This document shows positions 24,862 through 35,864 of a DNA stretch of 52,830 bases, in pieces. Each line of letters opens with the position of its first letter. The first letter of the stretch is position 1. Under the pieces are notes generated by a model, which worked only from the letters and a program-made list of their open reading frames with translations, was not told the DNA's origin and searched no databases. The position numbers were made by a program, and so were the translations under genes. The stretch is from positions 21,345-74,174 of the forward strand of contig KQ965884.1 in assembly GCA_001574975.1 (NCBI GenBank), written 5' to 3'. Origin of the DNA: Gonapodya prolifera JEL478 (Eukaryota > Monoblepharomycota > Monoblepharidomycetes > Monoblepharidales > Gonapodyaceae).

Positions 24862-26956
24862 ATGCGCTCAAACGAAGCAGAACTCTCATTGCCGACGTCG
24901 CAGGTCACGTCAAGTCATGTCAGCCGTGCGTCACTCTCGGACTTGGCCGCCCTTGCCACTTCCCGCGGGCCCTGGCTTTTGAACCCTCACACCGACGCGA
25001 GGATGGCGGCCATAAACTCGGACCTACCGACTCCATCTCGATTCATCAAGGAGGAGGGACTCAGCATGCCGGTTGTCACCGGAGGGGGTTTCACTGGTTT
25101 CGTAAGTCGTCGATATCTTTCCACCCCGACGAGGGCAGGACCTGTTGAAGGGTCGAGCCTGACGCTATGACCTTTTTTCGCAACTGTAATCAAGATCCTG
25201 GGCACTTCGAACCCGTTTGACGAGTCGTTCTCGGCTGCTGCAAACTTCGACTCGGGATCAAACTCAATCGACATGGACGAGCGTCTCAAACCGACACCAG
25301 AGCCCACACCAGAGCCCTCCTACGAAGGATCTGTCAGCCCTCCGCCAGAGCAGCAAAGAACGATCCGCGAGGCTCGCACCGAAGCCACCCTGATTGCCGA
25401 GACTCCCTACAATGCCGTTGCTTACGAATACCTGGACCAATCGCCTGCGACCTCGGAGCAGAACTCGGACTTCTCCGACGGAGGCGCCAAAGGTGTCGGT
25501 AGGAAGGCTCAGAACTCGGCGGCCAAGAGAACCCGCAAGTATGTGCCCAAGAAGACCTCCCGCAAGAGGGCACGGTACGACACGCCCCCGAGCGACGACG
25601 ACGACGACGACGCGGGGCTGGATCCCGAGACCAAGAGGAAGAAGTTTTTGGAGAGGAATAGGATTGCCGGTGAGTAGGACTGGACGACGGGGGGTGTATT
25701 CGACGAGGGTGGAGGGAAGTGTAGTTGGCACTGCATCGACGGGATGAGGAAGTGTTTCGGATGCTATGATTTTGTACATACAGCTGCTCGAGAGCACTCG
25801 CACTCTCGTCACAGTGAGCTGTAAAGCCAATCTTCCGCGAGCATTGTCTCGCCGAAGATGAGACTGGTCGAGGGAACACATTTGGACGGATGCTTAGGAC
25901 TTGGAGCGGATACAATTTAGGCACATTTAGGGCGTGCAGGAGGTGGACACCTTTCACTCCAAATGGGCCAGGAGTCCCCATCCAAGCAGTACCTTGACGC
26001 TTCGTCGCCCAAGCGACACCATCTGAAAAGTAGCGCTGGATTTTTCGGCGCCTACCCATACGGGATCGAGGCGGGGGGACTGAACACTGCTCCGAACGGA
26101 CCTTCTGGAGTACGCCACTTTTTCTGCACATCTGTGCTGAGCAAGAGGCTGCGTGCCTTTTGCCCGCACTAAGCCATTACTTTATTGTTGGTTCGACGCG
26201 GAAGTTTCGGAGTGCACGAGCCCTGCTGAAGACATGTGCCGCTGTGTACTATCGACCTCTCCGGGTTGATGGAACTCTCTCGTGCGGACACAGGAACTCA
26301 TACCATGTTTTCGGCGCATCTGTTTGCAAGAGGTCGTAAGCCTTTGTTCGCAATGAACCAGGGGCTTCATTGCGGCGACCAAACGAGAGAGTTCACTCGC
26401 ACTGAACCGTGCTGAAGATGTGACTGTGCTCCTGTATGACTGGATCGTGTCTGCAGTACCACGTGTCGCGTTGCTGCTTTTTTCATGCAAGCTGTTGGCA
26501 TCTGCACTGGGCTACTGACTTTCGCTTCGCATAAATGCTTTTCCGATTCCACTTCACTACAACTCACATATCCTCCCCCGCCCACTTCCCCTCCCATCCC
26601 TCCACTTCCCCTCCCATCCCTCCACCTCCCCTCCCACCCCACCCACCAGCCCTTCGCTGCCGCCAACGCAAAAAGGTGATCGCTACGACCCTCGAAACCT
26701 CGTTCGCCGAAGCCAACAAACGCAACGTGGAGCTCGTCCGGCGGGCGGCCGAGCTACGTGAGGAGCTGCTCAAGCTGCAGAGACGCGCCATGCTGCATTC
26801 AACGTGCGGGTGTGATATAAAAGAGGTGCGTTTGTCGGTGCGCGGACGGGCGTGGTGTGGCGGTCGCGGTACTGACGATTTTTTTGACCTGTGTGCGTGC
26901 AGTATACGGTGCGGAAGGCCGAGGAGGAGCGAAGATCAGCCGAGGTGCTGTTTTGA
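24862..26956 (+). CDS. bZIP transcription factor of the Atf1/Aft1 class
   Basis: Four exons, 24862-25101, 25195-25669, 26650-26825 and 26903-26956, join in phase to 314 residues. The basic region reads KRKKFLERNRIA then ALRCRQRKK, with the invariant N-x7-R, and is followed by a heptad region with Leu/Val spacing (LETSFAEANKRNVELVRRAA, then LREELLKL). This is the ATF/CREB-type class that includes yeast Sko1 and fission-yeast Atf1. The N-terminal TSNPFDESFS resembles the conserved NPFExSF motif of fungal Aft1 factors. A poly-Asp run precedes the basic region. A 980-nt intron (25670-26649) splits the basic region after NRIA, far longer than other introns here. Nuclear DNA binding and a stress-response role are inferred from the family. 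Confidence 0.88.
25970..26530 (+). repeat. Imperfect direct repeats inside the long bZIP intron
   Basis: Segments near 26119-26168 and 26307-26354 align with the shared pattern TTTTC-GC-CATCTGT-GCAAGAGG-GCCTTT-CGCA. The phrases CTGAACACTGCTCC, CCCTGCTGAAGACATGTG and CCGTGCTGAAGATGTG (near 26081, 26222, 26406) also recur. The repeats are diverged (roughly three quarters identical by eye) and non-coding. Confidence 0.45.
26568..26648 (+). repeat. Pyrimidine-rich tandem repeat at the bZIP 3' splice site
   Basis: A unit of about 20 nt, CCACTTCCCCTCCCATCCCT, is repeated about three times directly before the acceptor CAG at 26647-26649. It is an exceptionally long polypyrimidine tract of almost only C and T. 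Confidence 0.8.
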
Positions 26957-27397
26957 TGTGTGAAGAGTGGGCGGTGGGTGGCGGGTGGGAGGTGCCAATT
27001 GGGGATGTTGTGGTGAACCTGCGGTGTCGATAATGTGCAGGGGATGGACCGGATCACGAAAAGGCAACTGGGTTTCTTTCTTAAAACATCACTTTGCGTC
27101 GGGCATAGGATTTTAGGACGTTGTTTTCTTGCCATAAATGCCATGCATGATTTCAATATATTGAAATTTTTCGTTATCTCGGCGGAGGAGAACTGAGTCC
27201 TCTCCCGCCTCAAACTCCACGATAAATTTTATGCGCCGACTCGCAAGGCAAACAAGGATCCGAATGAAATCGAGGGTGTCCTAAACGCTGAATACCGGTC
27301 CCTTCCCAAGCCCCATGGTCTAATCAAAGCCCGAAACACCCAATGCCGCACGTCCCTCCGCCTCCTCCCCCGACCCCATACCCACCCGCCCTCGCGC
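26957..27397. other. Convergent intergenic region
   Basis: The bZIP gene (plus) and MtnB-type gene (minus) end facing each other. No gene, RNA or repeat is recognisable in this 441-nt stretch. Confidence 0.45.
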
Positions 27398-28734
27398 TCA
27401 TTTATGCCCATTCGCACCCGCAGCGGACGACGCGGCAACTCCACCTGCGCCTGCCGCCGTCAAGTGCCTGTACTCCGAATCCTCGGGAACGTGCGCCGGG
27501 TCGAGTCCCATCTGGCGCATCTTGACTGCGATCTCGAAGAGATAGTCGTAGCATTCGGTCATGGCTTTGGCTGGGTGAGTGGGGCGGCGGAATGGGAGAG
27601 GGGGTTGGAATGGTCAATATACATCTGAGATACGTGGATCGATACCCGGCCCTCGCCTCCCCCTCTCTCCCCCTCTCCACTGCAACACCTTTCCTCCCAT
27701 ATTCTTCTCACCTTTCTCCCAGGAATCACCCCAAACGTACACTCCATGTCTGCGCACAAGCACGGCGCACGACTCCGGGTACCGCTTCATGGCCTCTGCC
27801 ATCCGGTCTCGCAGGTCCTCCTCCTCGGCCGTGTTCTCAATAATAGGCACCTCGAGGGTATCGTAGTATCGCAGGGCGGTACCCGTCGAGCCGCGGCGAA
27901 TACCCTTGATCATCTCCTGGTGTGTTATCCGAAACACGTCCCCACATAGCAACGTGACCATGACGGCAGCCTCCGAGTGGGTGTGCACGCACGCGCCTGC
28001 ATTTGCGAGGATGTACGAGTTGAAGAACAAGGGTGTGCATTGGGAGGGTTTGAGTTTGCGTGCGGGTGGGGGCGCCCGAACGACTTCGCGCGTGGGGGTG
28101 ACGACGTAGAGGTCTTCGGGCTTTGGAGGAGCATAAGGGCAGTGGTGTTAGCCTCATCCCTATAAGCCTCCCTCCTGTCCCAGCTGTATCATTCGCCTCC
28201 GGTGGACTCCTCGGTCTCTATTCACGCTCTGCGTGGTACATTCTTCGCTCCACGAGGGTATTCCACTCAGCGGGGTAATTCGCTCGCCTCCGCCGGACTT
28301 CTCGGTCCAATACCCGCTCCGTGTGTGCCAACTGTCATTCACGCTTCGCGCAAGGATCACTCGCCTCCGGCATATAGCCTCGGTCAGAGCTAACGCGCTT
28401 AGGCCCCGCGAGGAACAGTCCGCTTCCCGGATCACTCGCCTCCGGCGGACTCCTCGATCAGCGTCTCATGGCGCTTAGGCCTCGATGTCCGAGCGCAGCG
28501 AGGACAGCTCGGTCTTCCGTGCTTCGCACTCCAGACCTCGCAGACTTCCCTCACCTTCATTCTCTCCTTCTGCACCCCACTCGGCGCAATGTATATCAAG
28601 TCATTTTCCTTGTCCTTGATGGACATACCACCACCCGTGCCCGTGACCCAACCCAAGTGATAAAAGTGGCGACACAGCTCTGGAATAAGATTCGCTGGAT
28701 GCTCCGGGTCTGACGATGTGATGACGGAATCCAT
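27398..28734 (-). CDS. MDE1: Methylthioribulose-1-phosphate dehydratase (MtnB/Mde1)
   Basis: Three exons, 28734-28555, 28120-27712 and 27570-27398, join in phase to 253 residues, the normal family length. The enzyme dehydrates 5-methylthioribulose-1-phosphate in the cytosolic methionine salvage pathway. It belongs to the class II aldolase fold: [13 protein letters not shown] and [13 protein letters not shown] in exon 1; the zinc ligands H-x-H in [10 protein letters not shown] and a third His in [10 protein letters not shown] in exon 2, with a Glu in THQEMIKG that fits the catalytic acid; and the C-terminal [20 protein letters not shown] in exon 3. A longer upstream open frame exists, but [20 protein letters not shown] fits the usual start. 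Intron 1 (28121-28554) contains a micro-hairpin repeat array. It is divergent from the nucleobase permease. Confidence 0.95.
28170..28545 (-). repeat. Micro-hairpin repeat array in MtnB-type gene intron 1
   Basis: This is the same family as in NOG2. On the minus strand (sense of the host gene) 28371-28336 matches NOG2 4650-4684 at 34 of 36 aligned columns. The word CCGCCGGAGGCGAGTGATC and close variants occur about four times. Tiny hairpins include CACGC-aga-GCGTG (28235-28223). GGCCTAAGCGC appears twice. The array is bounded by the intron and does not enter the exons. Confidence 0.85.
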
Positions 28735-29198
28735 CGAGGGATCGCAGAGGTGGATTGATTGGAGGTGGGGTAGGAAGAGAGGAGTGTGGAGGATGAGTCT
28801 AGGGACGGGGGAGATGTTTCTTTGTTGGCACGTGGGTGTCGCCATATTCACCACAGTTCGTTGGACCAAAGCTGTCAAGGTTCCCCTCCATGGAACAGCC
28901 ATAATTACTTATTGATAGACCGATGTAGTGAAGTCCCGAGTCTCAGTTGCACGCATAAACTCCATCATGACACCGCAAGTCAGTTGAATAACCCGCGCTT
29001 ATGCCCGCAAGACCAACCTACCATACATTTTGCAACATTCCCGCCGCTCTCTTCCCACCGCTTTACGTCTCTGTATAGTTATCGGAGGCACCGGCCCGCC
29101 GATCATATTTATGCCCGTGGTGCCTCCCAGCTTGATAGAAGGACCCACCCCACAATCTGCACCGAACCCACTCTCCACTCTGTGAACCGCAACCAAGG
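28735..29198. promoter_or_regulatory. Divergent intergenic region between MtnB-type gene and permease
   Basis: This 464-nt stretch separates two diverging start codons and must hold both promoters. I see no recognisable binding site or additional gene. Confidence 0.4.
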
Positions 29199-31955
29199 AT
29201 GGGCATTGATCCGGTCGTGTTTGCCAAGTCGTACTTTCCCAAGTACAAGCCGAACTACACTCCTGGTGCGAATACGCTGTTACTCTCACCCTTGCCAAGC
29301 AGACCGATCGAAGCTGATCGCTGGACATCACAGGCGCAATCGTCGCAGCAGACGAGTACCCCAAGCCATATGAGATAGTCCTGCTAGGTGCGTGGCCCGT
29401 TTTCGCGCGAAAGCTTCTGTTTTGTGTCAAGGTATTGACTGGGGGCGCCACTCTGGAACTTCCAGCATGCCAGCACTTTTTAGCCATGTAAGCACTCTCG
29501 GTCGGTCTCACTTTAGCTACGTGTCAACGACGCCTCACTTTAAGGTTCGGAGGAACGGTCTTGGTCCCTCTGTTGCTCGGTTTATCCACAAATACCGCGC
29601 TCTTGTTCTCCGGGATCGGCACTCTCGTGTTCTTTTTGGTACGTCAGTTCGTCCTCGCCCGGAGACACGCGCCGTGAAAGAACCGACTGATGATGGTATC
29701 ATTCTTAGGTCACCGGAGGTCGTGTCCCGTCGTACCTTGGCTCGTCCTTCGCTTTTCTAGGACCGGTGAGAATGTTTCAATTCCGCGGGCGCTTCCGAAG
29801 AATCTGAGTATAGTCCTTTCACGTGCCAGGTATTCGCAATCTCGCCATACAGTGAGCAGAAACTTCCGACGTCCTTTCGATATTGAAAAGCTCACATCTA
29901 CTGATTCTACCCAAGCCGCCGGCTCTGGACTGAACCCGAACATGTAAGGTTCCACTTCAAGTTGCGATGATACTTGACTGTACTCTGACGACTCGATGTT
30001 ACAAAGTGCACCCGCCTTGGGTGGCATTGTTGTCATGGGCGTGATGTAAGAGACTCAGTCCTTCCTTTGTTCTAGCAAAGTGAGCCCGTGCGCTGATACC
30101 TTGGATTGCATCCAGTTACATAGTCATTAGTCTTGTCGGTAAGTTCTGAAGTTACTTGCTCGACATATCCGCAATCTGCTTCAATAACGTCGATGTCCGA
30201 CTTTACCAGTCATCATCGCCGGCCATACATGGATCGAATTCCTCCTCCCCGTAAACTATCCACTCTCTGTCTCCCCACACACCGCCCATCTGACCCCACT
30301 CTTCCCCCACTCCAGCCAGCCTGCACAGGTGGGATCGTCCTTGCCATTGGACTTGCGCTCGCCGGCTCAGCTGCCAACGACTGTAACAGCGGAGGGGCAA
30401 ACCCTTGGATCGTGCGTGATTGATTTTGCGTCATAATTTTGGCGCAAAAGGCTTTGCTGACATGTGAATATCGAAAAACAGGCCGCCGCTGTCGTGCTCT
30501 TCACATTGTTGGCGTCCATCTGGGGAACCAACATCTCCAAGCGCTTGCCGATCCTGCTTGGTGTTTTATTCGGCTACGTGCTGTAGGTTGTAGTGTTGCC
30601 ATCGACCTGCAATGTGTGGTTGCTCACTCCCGCTCCTCATGTGATGAAGATACGTCATCGTGTGGAAAGCTGGAGGAGACGTCGAGCCTATTGGTGAATA
30701 TCGGAATCTCGAAACCGTTGTTTTTTTTTCGGGCACAAAACTACATGTTATGGTGGCACATAGACTTCACCAACCTCGTGAACGCTGCCTGGGGCGGTGC
30801 TCCAACGCTCACAACCCCGACATATTCTGGAAGCGCTATTGCTACCATGTTCCCTGCTGTTATCGTTCTGATCGCTGAGAATCTTGGACATATCAAGGTT
30901 GGTGTTGCTTTCACGGTCGACGATTTTATCAAAACCTGATGTCCCTCCCACCATCCGCTTCTAGGCTATTGGAGCTATGACAGGACAGAATCTCGACCCG
31001 TACATTGGAAGGTCCTTGCTTGGAGACGCTCTCGCGTGCACGATAGCCGCAGCTGGAGGATCTTGCGTGAGTTCATAAAAGCGACAAATGTCTCTTTCAC
31101 CATTTGCAACACCGCTCATAACGTGCCGTGCATAGGGTGTTACAACTTATGCGGAGAACATGGGAACGATGGGGTTGGTATCGAGCCTCGTGAACTGGCA
31201 CATCAACATCTGTCTGACGGCGACACCAATATATTGAAAAGGGCGACGCGCGTTTACTCCACCGTGATATTCCCATTCGCTGCTCTTGTTGCCATAATCT
31301 TGGCGTTCATTCCGAAACTTGGAGCGCTAGTTTCGACCATGTGAGCTCACATGGCTCGCAGTACTGTCTCTTTTTCGGACACTGATCGAGTATTCACGGG
31401 TGCCGGTACAATTGTAGCCCACAACCCGTGATTGGTGGGATCGAGATGGTACTCTTCGGTCTTATTGCCGCCCTCGGGGGTAGGATTTGGGTCGAAGGAC
31501 AGGTGGATTTCACAAAGCAACGGAACTTGCTTTCAGTGGGGTGAGATATAATTGCCATGATCCGCAAAGATGTCTGTTTCAACGTGAGCTTTTTCTAGGA
31601 CTGCTCTTATTCTGTGCCTCGGCATGGCAATTTCCAACATCACGATTGCCTTCGGAGTGGTTCAATTTTCCAACGTTGGTAAGTGACTTTCCAACTCCTT
31701 CGGGCACTTCTCAATTTGTAACACATGTGCTGTTGCTTCTTCACAATCTCCACAGGCGCCGCGACAATCGTCATCGTGGTTCTTTACCAGCTGACACGAT
31801 CCCCCCAGGAGTGGAAAGAACTCATCGAAGATGTGAAAGCCGGCCGCCGTCCCAGGGAAATTGGGGTCCCGAAAGAGCACATTCACGACAAAGAGGATCC
31901 CGCCTTCACCAAGTCGGATAGCGAGGAGACGCACGTTCTGGCGGAGACCGTGTAA
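29199..31955 (+). CDS. NCS2-family nucleobase permease (UraA-type uracil/xanthine permease)
   Basis: The spliced protein begins MGIDPVVFAKSYFPKYKPNY. It then reads ACQHFLAMFGGTVLVPLLLG, GIGTLVFFLVTGGRVPSYLG, SSFAFLGPV and TYAENMGTMGLVSS, the last being the NCS2 signature near transmembrane helix 10. The protein ends with a charged tail. Such permeases use a cation gradient to import uracil or purine bases across the plasma membrane. The motif order and the TTYAENMG form look closer to the UraA branch than to the fungal UapA branch. The gene has more than ten small exons, including a 22-nt exon at 29466-29487 required to keep the frame. Several central joins (30170-30760 and 31070-31250) are approximate. 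The substrate is inferred from the family only. Confidence 0.85.
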
Positions 31956-32188
31956 CGGATCAAGTGCACTGCCAATTACGTCACGATACCGTACTGCAAG
32001 AGTTTTTAATTTTTATGAACTTCGGAATAGATTTTGTCATAATTAGGTAATATCCAAAAGAGGGAATGGGAAAGCAAGATTGTTGGGTGACTTCCCGGCC
32101 ATTGAGCTCTTTTCTCCACCACTGGATACATTCAACATCTGCATTAGTCGCGCATCATTAAATTATCATCATTGTCCACGCATACAAT

Positions 32189-34123
32189 CTACAGCTTGCC
32201 CTTGGTTGCGAGATCTCCTCCGTCGACGTATTCTAGGGCCCCTCGAACAATTCCAGGCACTGAGTCCGCAAACACCTGTGCGAACGTGGACGACGCCTTT
32301 GTAAAGGAAAAAAACGTAAGAACGAATTCAACCATCTCGCCCCCTTCAAAACCTATGTGCACCACTCACCGCTCCTGTCGCAGCCCGTACTGCAATCCCC
32401 TGCGCGATCACAGCTCCTTTTAGTCGCTGGAACGCCATCACATAGTCCCACTCTGCCCATGTCTTCTCGAAGCTCCGTCCCGCTGCCTCGCAGTACGCCC
32501 GCATGTACGCGATGGGGTCGTGCCCTGGAAATTGCGTCCATGCGATTGCGGGGCAGTCGGGCGTGGGGGCTTGACCGCGGATTGGGTGGATGAAGAAGGG
32601 GCCGAGAATGAAGGCGAGGTCGGCGAGGGGGTCTGATGGGGGGGGGAGGGCAGGCGTTGAGTCCGGGGGTGAGATTGGTGAGTTAGTGTTTGTCCGATCC
32701 AGGTCAGCCGATAATGTGAACTCACGGCCGATAGTGGAAAGCTCCCCTAAGATATGAGGTATTGCAATATTGTAGAGGAAAGCAAATCAACGTAAGTGTC
32801 TCCGCCTCACCCCTCAAAACAACCACGGCGCCTCGTCCGGTGGTACTCACAATCCAAAAACGCCACCAACCGCGGCTCGCTCTTATGCACGACCATATTA
32901 TGCAAGCTCGAATCTCCGTGTATGATCGACACCTCGTCCGCGATCATGTTGCGCTGCAGCCACGCCATGATGTCGTCGAACCGATCGATCTGCGGGACGG
33001 GGCGGCCGTCGGGGTACTTGATCACCTTTTGCGCGGTGTGGACGCCGCGCCAGGTCGCGAGTTGGCGGGGGTAGAAGTTTCCTATGTGGGGATATTCGTG
33101 GTTGGAGCGGAAGTAATGGTGGAGTACCGGGAAGACTGTGACAGGTGGGAGGACTTACCGATTTTGTGGAATCCCTAGGACAAAGTTGAGAAAGTGGCAG
33201 AAAGTGGTTATAAGCTCGACGTGCTGACCAAAAGGCCCACTCAACTCTCGAGAATCGCCAATTCACTCACCTTTTGTCCAGCGAGTCCGACTTTGTGTGG
33301 GTCGACTTTATGAAGCTTGGCCAGACCCCTCACTATGGAGATGAAACTACAAAAGTGCCAATTGCGACCCCAGCGGCAGTAGTTTTAAGACAAATAACGT
33401 CAAAAGCTACCTCACCGGTACTGAAAAACGTACAAAACACTCACGTCGCCTTCCTCTCCGCCTCCGAAATCGCCGCCAACTTCGGATCTGTAAAGATCCT
33501 ACCCTCCACAAACTCCATCACGTAAAACTCCGCCCCGGCAACGTTTCGGTCCGTCTCCAAGAAATACACACGCGGGACAGGAACGGCTTCCTCGGGCCCC
33601 GCACGTCCCAGCGCAGCCAGCACGCGGAACTCGCGGTCGATTTGGTGCGCCGTAGATGAGACGAGCACGCCGGGCGGTTTGCGCCGGAGCACGAGTTGGG
33701 TCCCGCGTGCGTCGGTCAGTTTGAATGTGGGGTTGCCTGGGTGGTTGCCGTACGAACCCATGAGGCTCAAAACAAGGCATGCGAGATGGTACAGAGGTTC
33801 TTACTCTGTCCGCTTGCGAATTTTTTGATTTGGACTGTCGCCGCGGTTCGAAAAAGTGGGGGAATCGCGTTATCGGATCGTGACTCAACCTTTAAAACCC
33901 AACCACTCGCGGGACCACACTTACACGGCAAAACAAGCTCCGGGATCTTTGCCTTGACGAATCCGGACACGACGTCCACGTCGAGGTCCTGCGGGGCCGC
34001 ATCGAGGGTTGCCTGTCCAAGTTCTGCAACATTTCATTGCCCAATCCAACGACACGTTGGGTGAGAGATGGCGCAGCAAGGTGGGGAGGGGAGGAAAGAC
34101 GCACCGGGAACTGCGGAGGACAT
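32189..34123 (-). CDS. APH/choline-kinase-fold phosphotransferase (ACAD10/11 N-terminal-like)
   Basis: The first exon (MSSAVP) joins at 34103 to ELGQATLDAAPQDLDVDVVS and KAKIPELVLP. Later exons read GNPTFKLTDARGTQLVLRRK, then PPGVLVSSTAHQIDREFRVL, VPRVYFLETD and YVMEFVEGRIFTDP. The catalytic loop is IIHGDSSLHNM, matching H-G-D-x4-N, followed by LVAFLDCE for the metal-binding Asp. The C-terminal part contains DPIAYMRAYCEAAGRSFEKT, typical of this branch, and ends YVDGGDLATKGKL. In animals the same domain is fused to an acyl-CoA dehydrogenase; here no dehydrogenase follows, so this is a stand-alone kinase of roughly 380 residues. The substrate is unknown, and small-molecule phosphorylation is inferred. 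Confidence 0.85.
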
Positions 34124-34149
34124 TGCGGTGTGTCGGTGTGACGTGTGAT

Positions 34150-34165
34150 GGGGGGGGGGGGGGGG
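34150..34165. repeat. Homopolymer of about 16 G
   Basis: An uninterrupted G run lies about 27-42 nt upstream of the phosphotransferase start (a C run on the sense strand). Such tracts mutate readily and can form quadruplexes; its exact length may be a sequencing estimate. Confidence 0.85.
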
Positions 34166-34313
34166 TCGGAATGGTGCGATCGGGAGGTTTGGCCCGACAG
34201 ATCCTTTCTGATACGCGAGGGAAGATCTGGAAATTTCGCATTGTTTGAATAAAGTACACGTAGCGTTAGGTACTAATGTGTGTAAAATGTCCGTCCAAAT
34301 GCAATGGGCGCAT

Positions 34314-35759
34314 TTACTCTTCGATCGTTTGCAGTTCATCATCAACCATTTGTTTGAGCAGCTGAAAGTCACGTCTCAAGAGCCTGCACGGTTCAGGCAA
34401 GAACTGCCCAGACCAGCCCTTCAAGTCATCTATGTTGTCGTGGGATTCGCCGCCGCAGAACGCACAGCCTCTGACAGTGTTTTGGCAGATGTACCGCCCA
34501 CAGCAACGACACTTCATTATCCCAAGAGCCTCCCTTATCCGCCAATTGCACAAAAAGTCCACTGGACAAAGATCCGTCAGGATCCATCGAATGAGTCTGC
34601 CCGCGTCTGCAGTGTCTAATTCGTCGAGGGCATTGCTCCGGACAATCCAGTCGTCTGAGGTGTGGACTCAGTTCGAGAAGAAAGTGAATCACAACGTTCA
34701 TATCTCGAATATCGATGTGTTGGAGTGTGAGGACTTCCAGATGAGGGCAGCACCTTCCCAGGTAACGAATGAATTCGATGGAGAACGAGGTCCAGAGGGA
34801 GCCCGAAATGTCGAGATGTTTGAGTTGGGTGCACCGTGCGTCAAGAAAGATGGGATCGATTCCTAGCTCAACCGGATGCCCGAACCCGTTGAAATGCAGC
34901 TCCTCAATGTCCTTGCAGTGCTGCACCGTCTCGGTCACATATGTCAACTTCAGGGGCCACTCGACGCTATCAGTATCGTCGTTGATGATAAGTGTTTGGA
35001 GGTTCTTTAGCGAGGTCAGAGACTTATATAATGCTGCTGTGAAGGGCTGTGCACTGGGTCTCTGTTGGAGTTTCAAGTACCGGAGCGACCCCTGTACGAC
35101 CTCCAGGCTAGGAAGCAACAGAGATCCCCCCACACCCACAATGATGAGGGAAATCAGGTTGGGTGATTTCTGCAAAATGGCGTGTACGTGCGCCAAGTCA
35201 GCGTCCCCAACCTATCCAGAGTGAGTGAACGTAGATGGGCACTACATGACGCCTCGATGACCGGGAGCCAGTCCCACAACTGAGCATAAGTGGAATTGTA
35301 GACTAGATCCTGCACAGAGTCCGCGAAGCTCCGGACCATTTGGGCCGCATCGAACGAGTGGAGTTTGCTGATGCAGTTGGGCCCGATGGCGACGGCGACG
35401 GGTCGCACGATTTCGCTGCTTTTTCGCCTGAGGGCACGATAGCGGCGCAGTATGCGAGGCGAGGCGTATTTCGTGTCTTTGATGTTCCCGATTTGGATGC
35501 AGCGAAAGTTCCTCCCCACAACGGTGCCATACCACGCTTTCGTGGGTAGATTTGCAGCGCGATGGAAGGGAAAGCGAGCGTTAGAATAGACGTGACCTTA
35601 GTGCGATTGCGATGCTCACAACACGCGGGCGTAGCGTCCGACAGGCGTTGTGACGTCGGCCAAGAAGGACAGAATATGCTCCAGGAGTTCGGGGATGGAG
35701 AAGCACTTCTCTGCAGGAGACAGGGCACGCAAGGCAGCGGATTCGGGCGTGGTGGTCAT
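34314..35759 (-). pseudogene. F-box/leucine-rich-repeat-like gene with frame breaks
   Basis: The N-terminus MTTTPESAALRALSPAEKCF continues SIPELLEHILSFLADVTT, an F-box start. After an intron come WYGTVVGRNFRCIQIGN and several LRR-like units (LRYLKLQQRP, LQTLIINDDTDSVEW, IEELHFNGFGHP, LKHLDISGSLW, LEVLTLQHIDI, LRRLDCPEQ). F-box proteins recruit substrates to SCF ubiquitin ligases. The tail, in another frame, reads NALDELDTADAGRLIRWIL and ends with a cysteine cluster CRCCGRYICQNTVRGCAFC. At least two frame changes, near 35215 (between LTLD and ADLAHVHAIL) and near 34650 (between LRRLD and NALDELD), are not explained by GT-AG introns. Either the gene is decaying or the assembly carries indels. 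Confidence 0.6.
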
Positions 35760-35864
35760 TGTGGTGTGTGTGGTTGGGTTTCCAAATATGGGCAAAACTA
35801 ACCAAGTGTTCAGTTGAACAGGCGACTTAATTGGAATCATGCAATACAAAATATCTACTCGTGC

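Noticed and set aside
25954-26172. Open frames inside the long bZIP intron
   Set aside because: Short, overlapping on both strands and without domain similarity; the exons on either side splice in phase without them.
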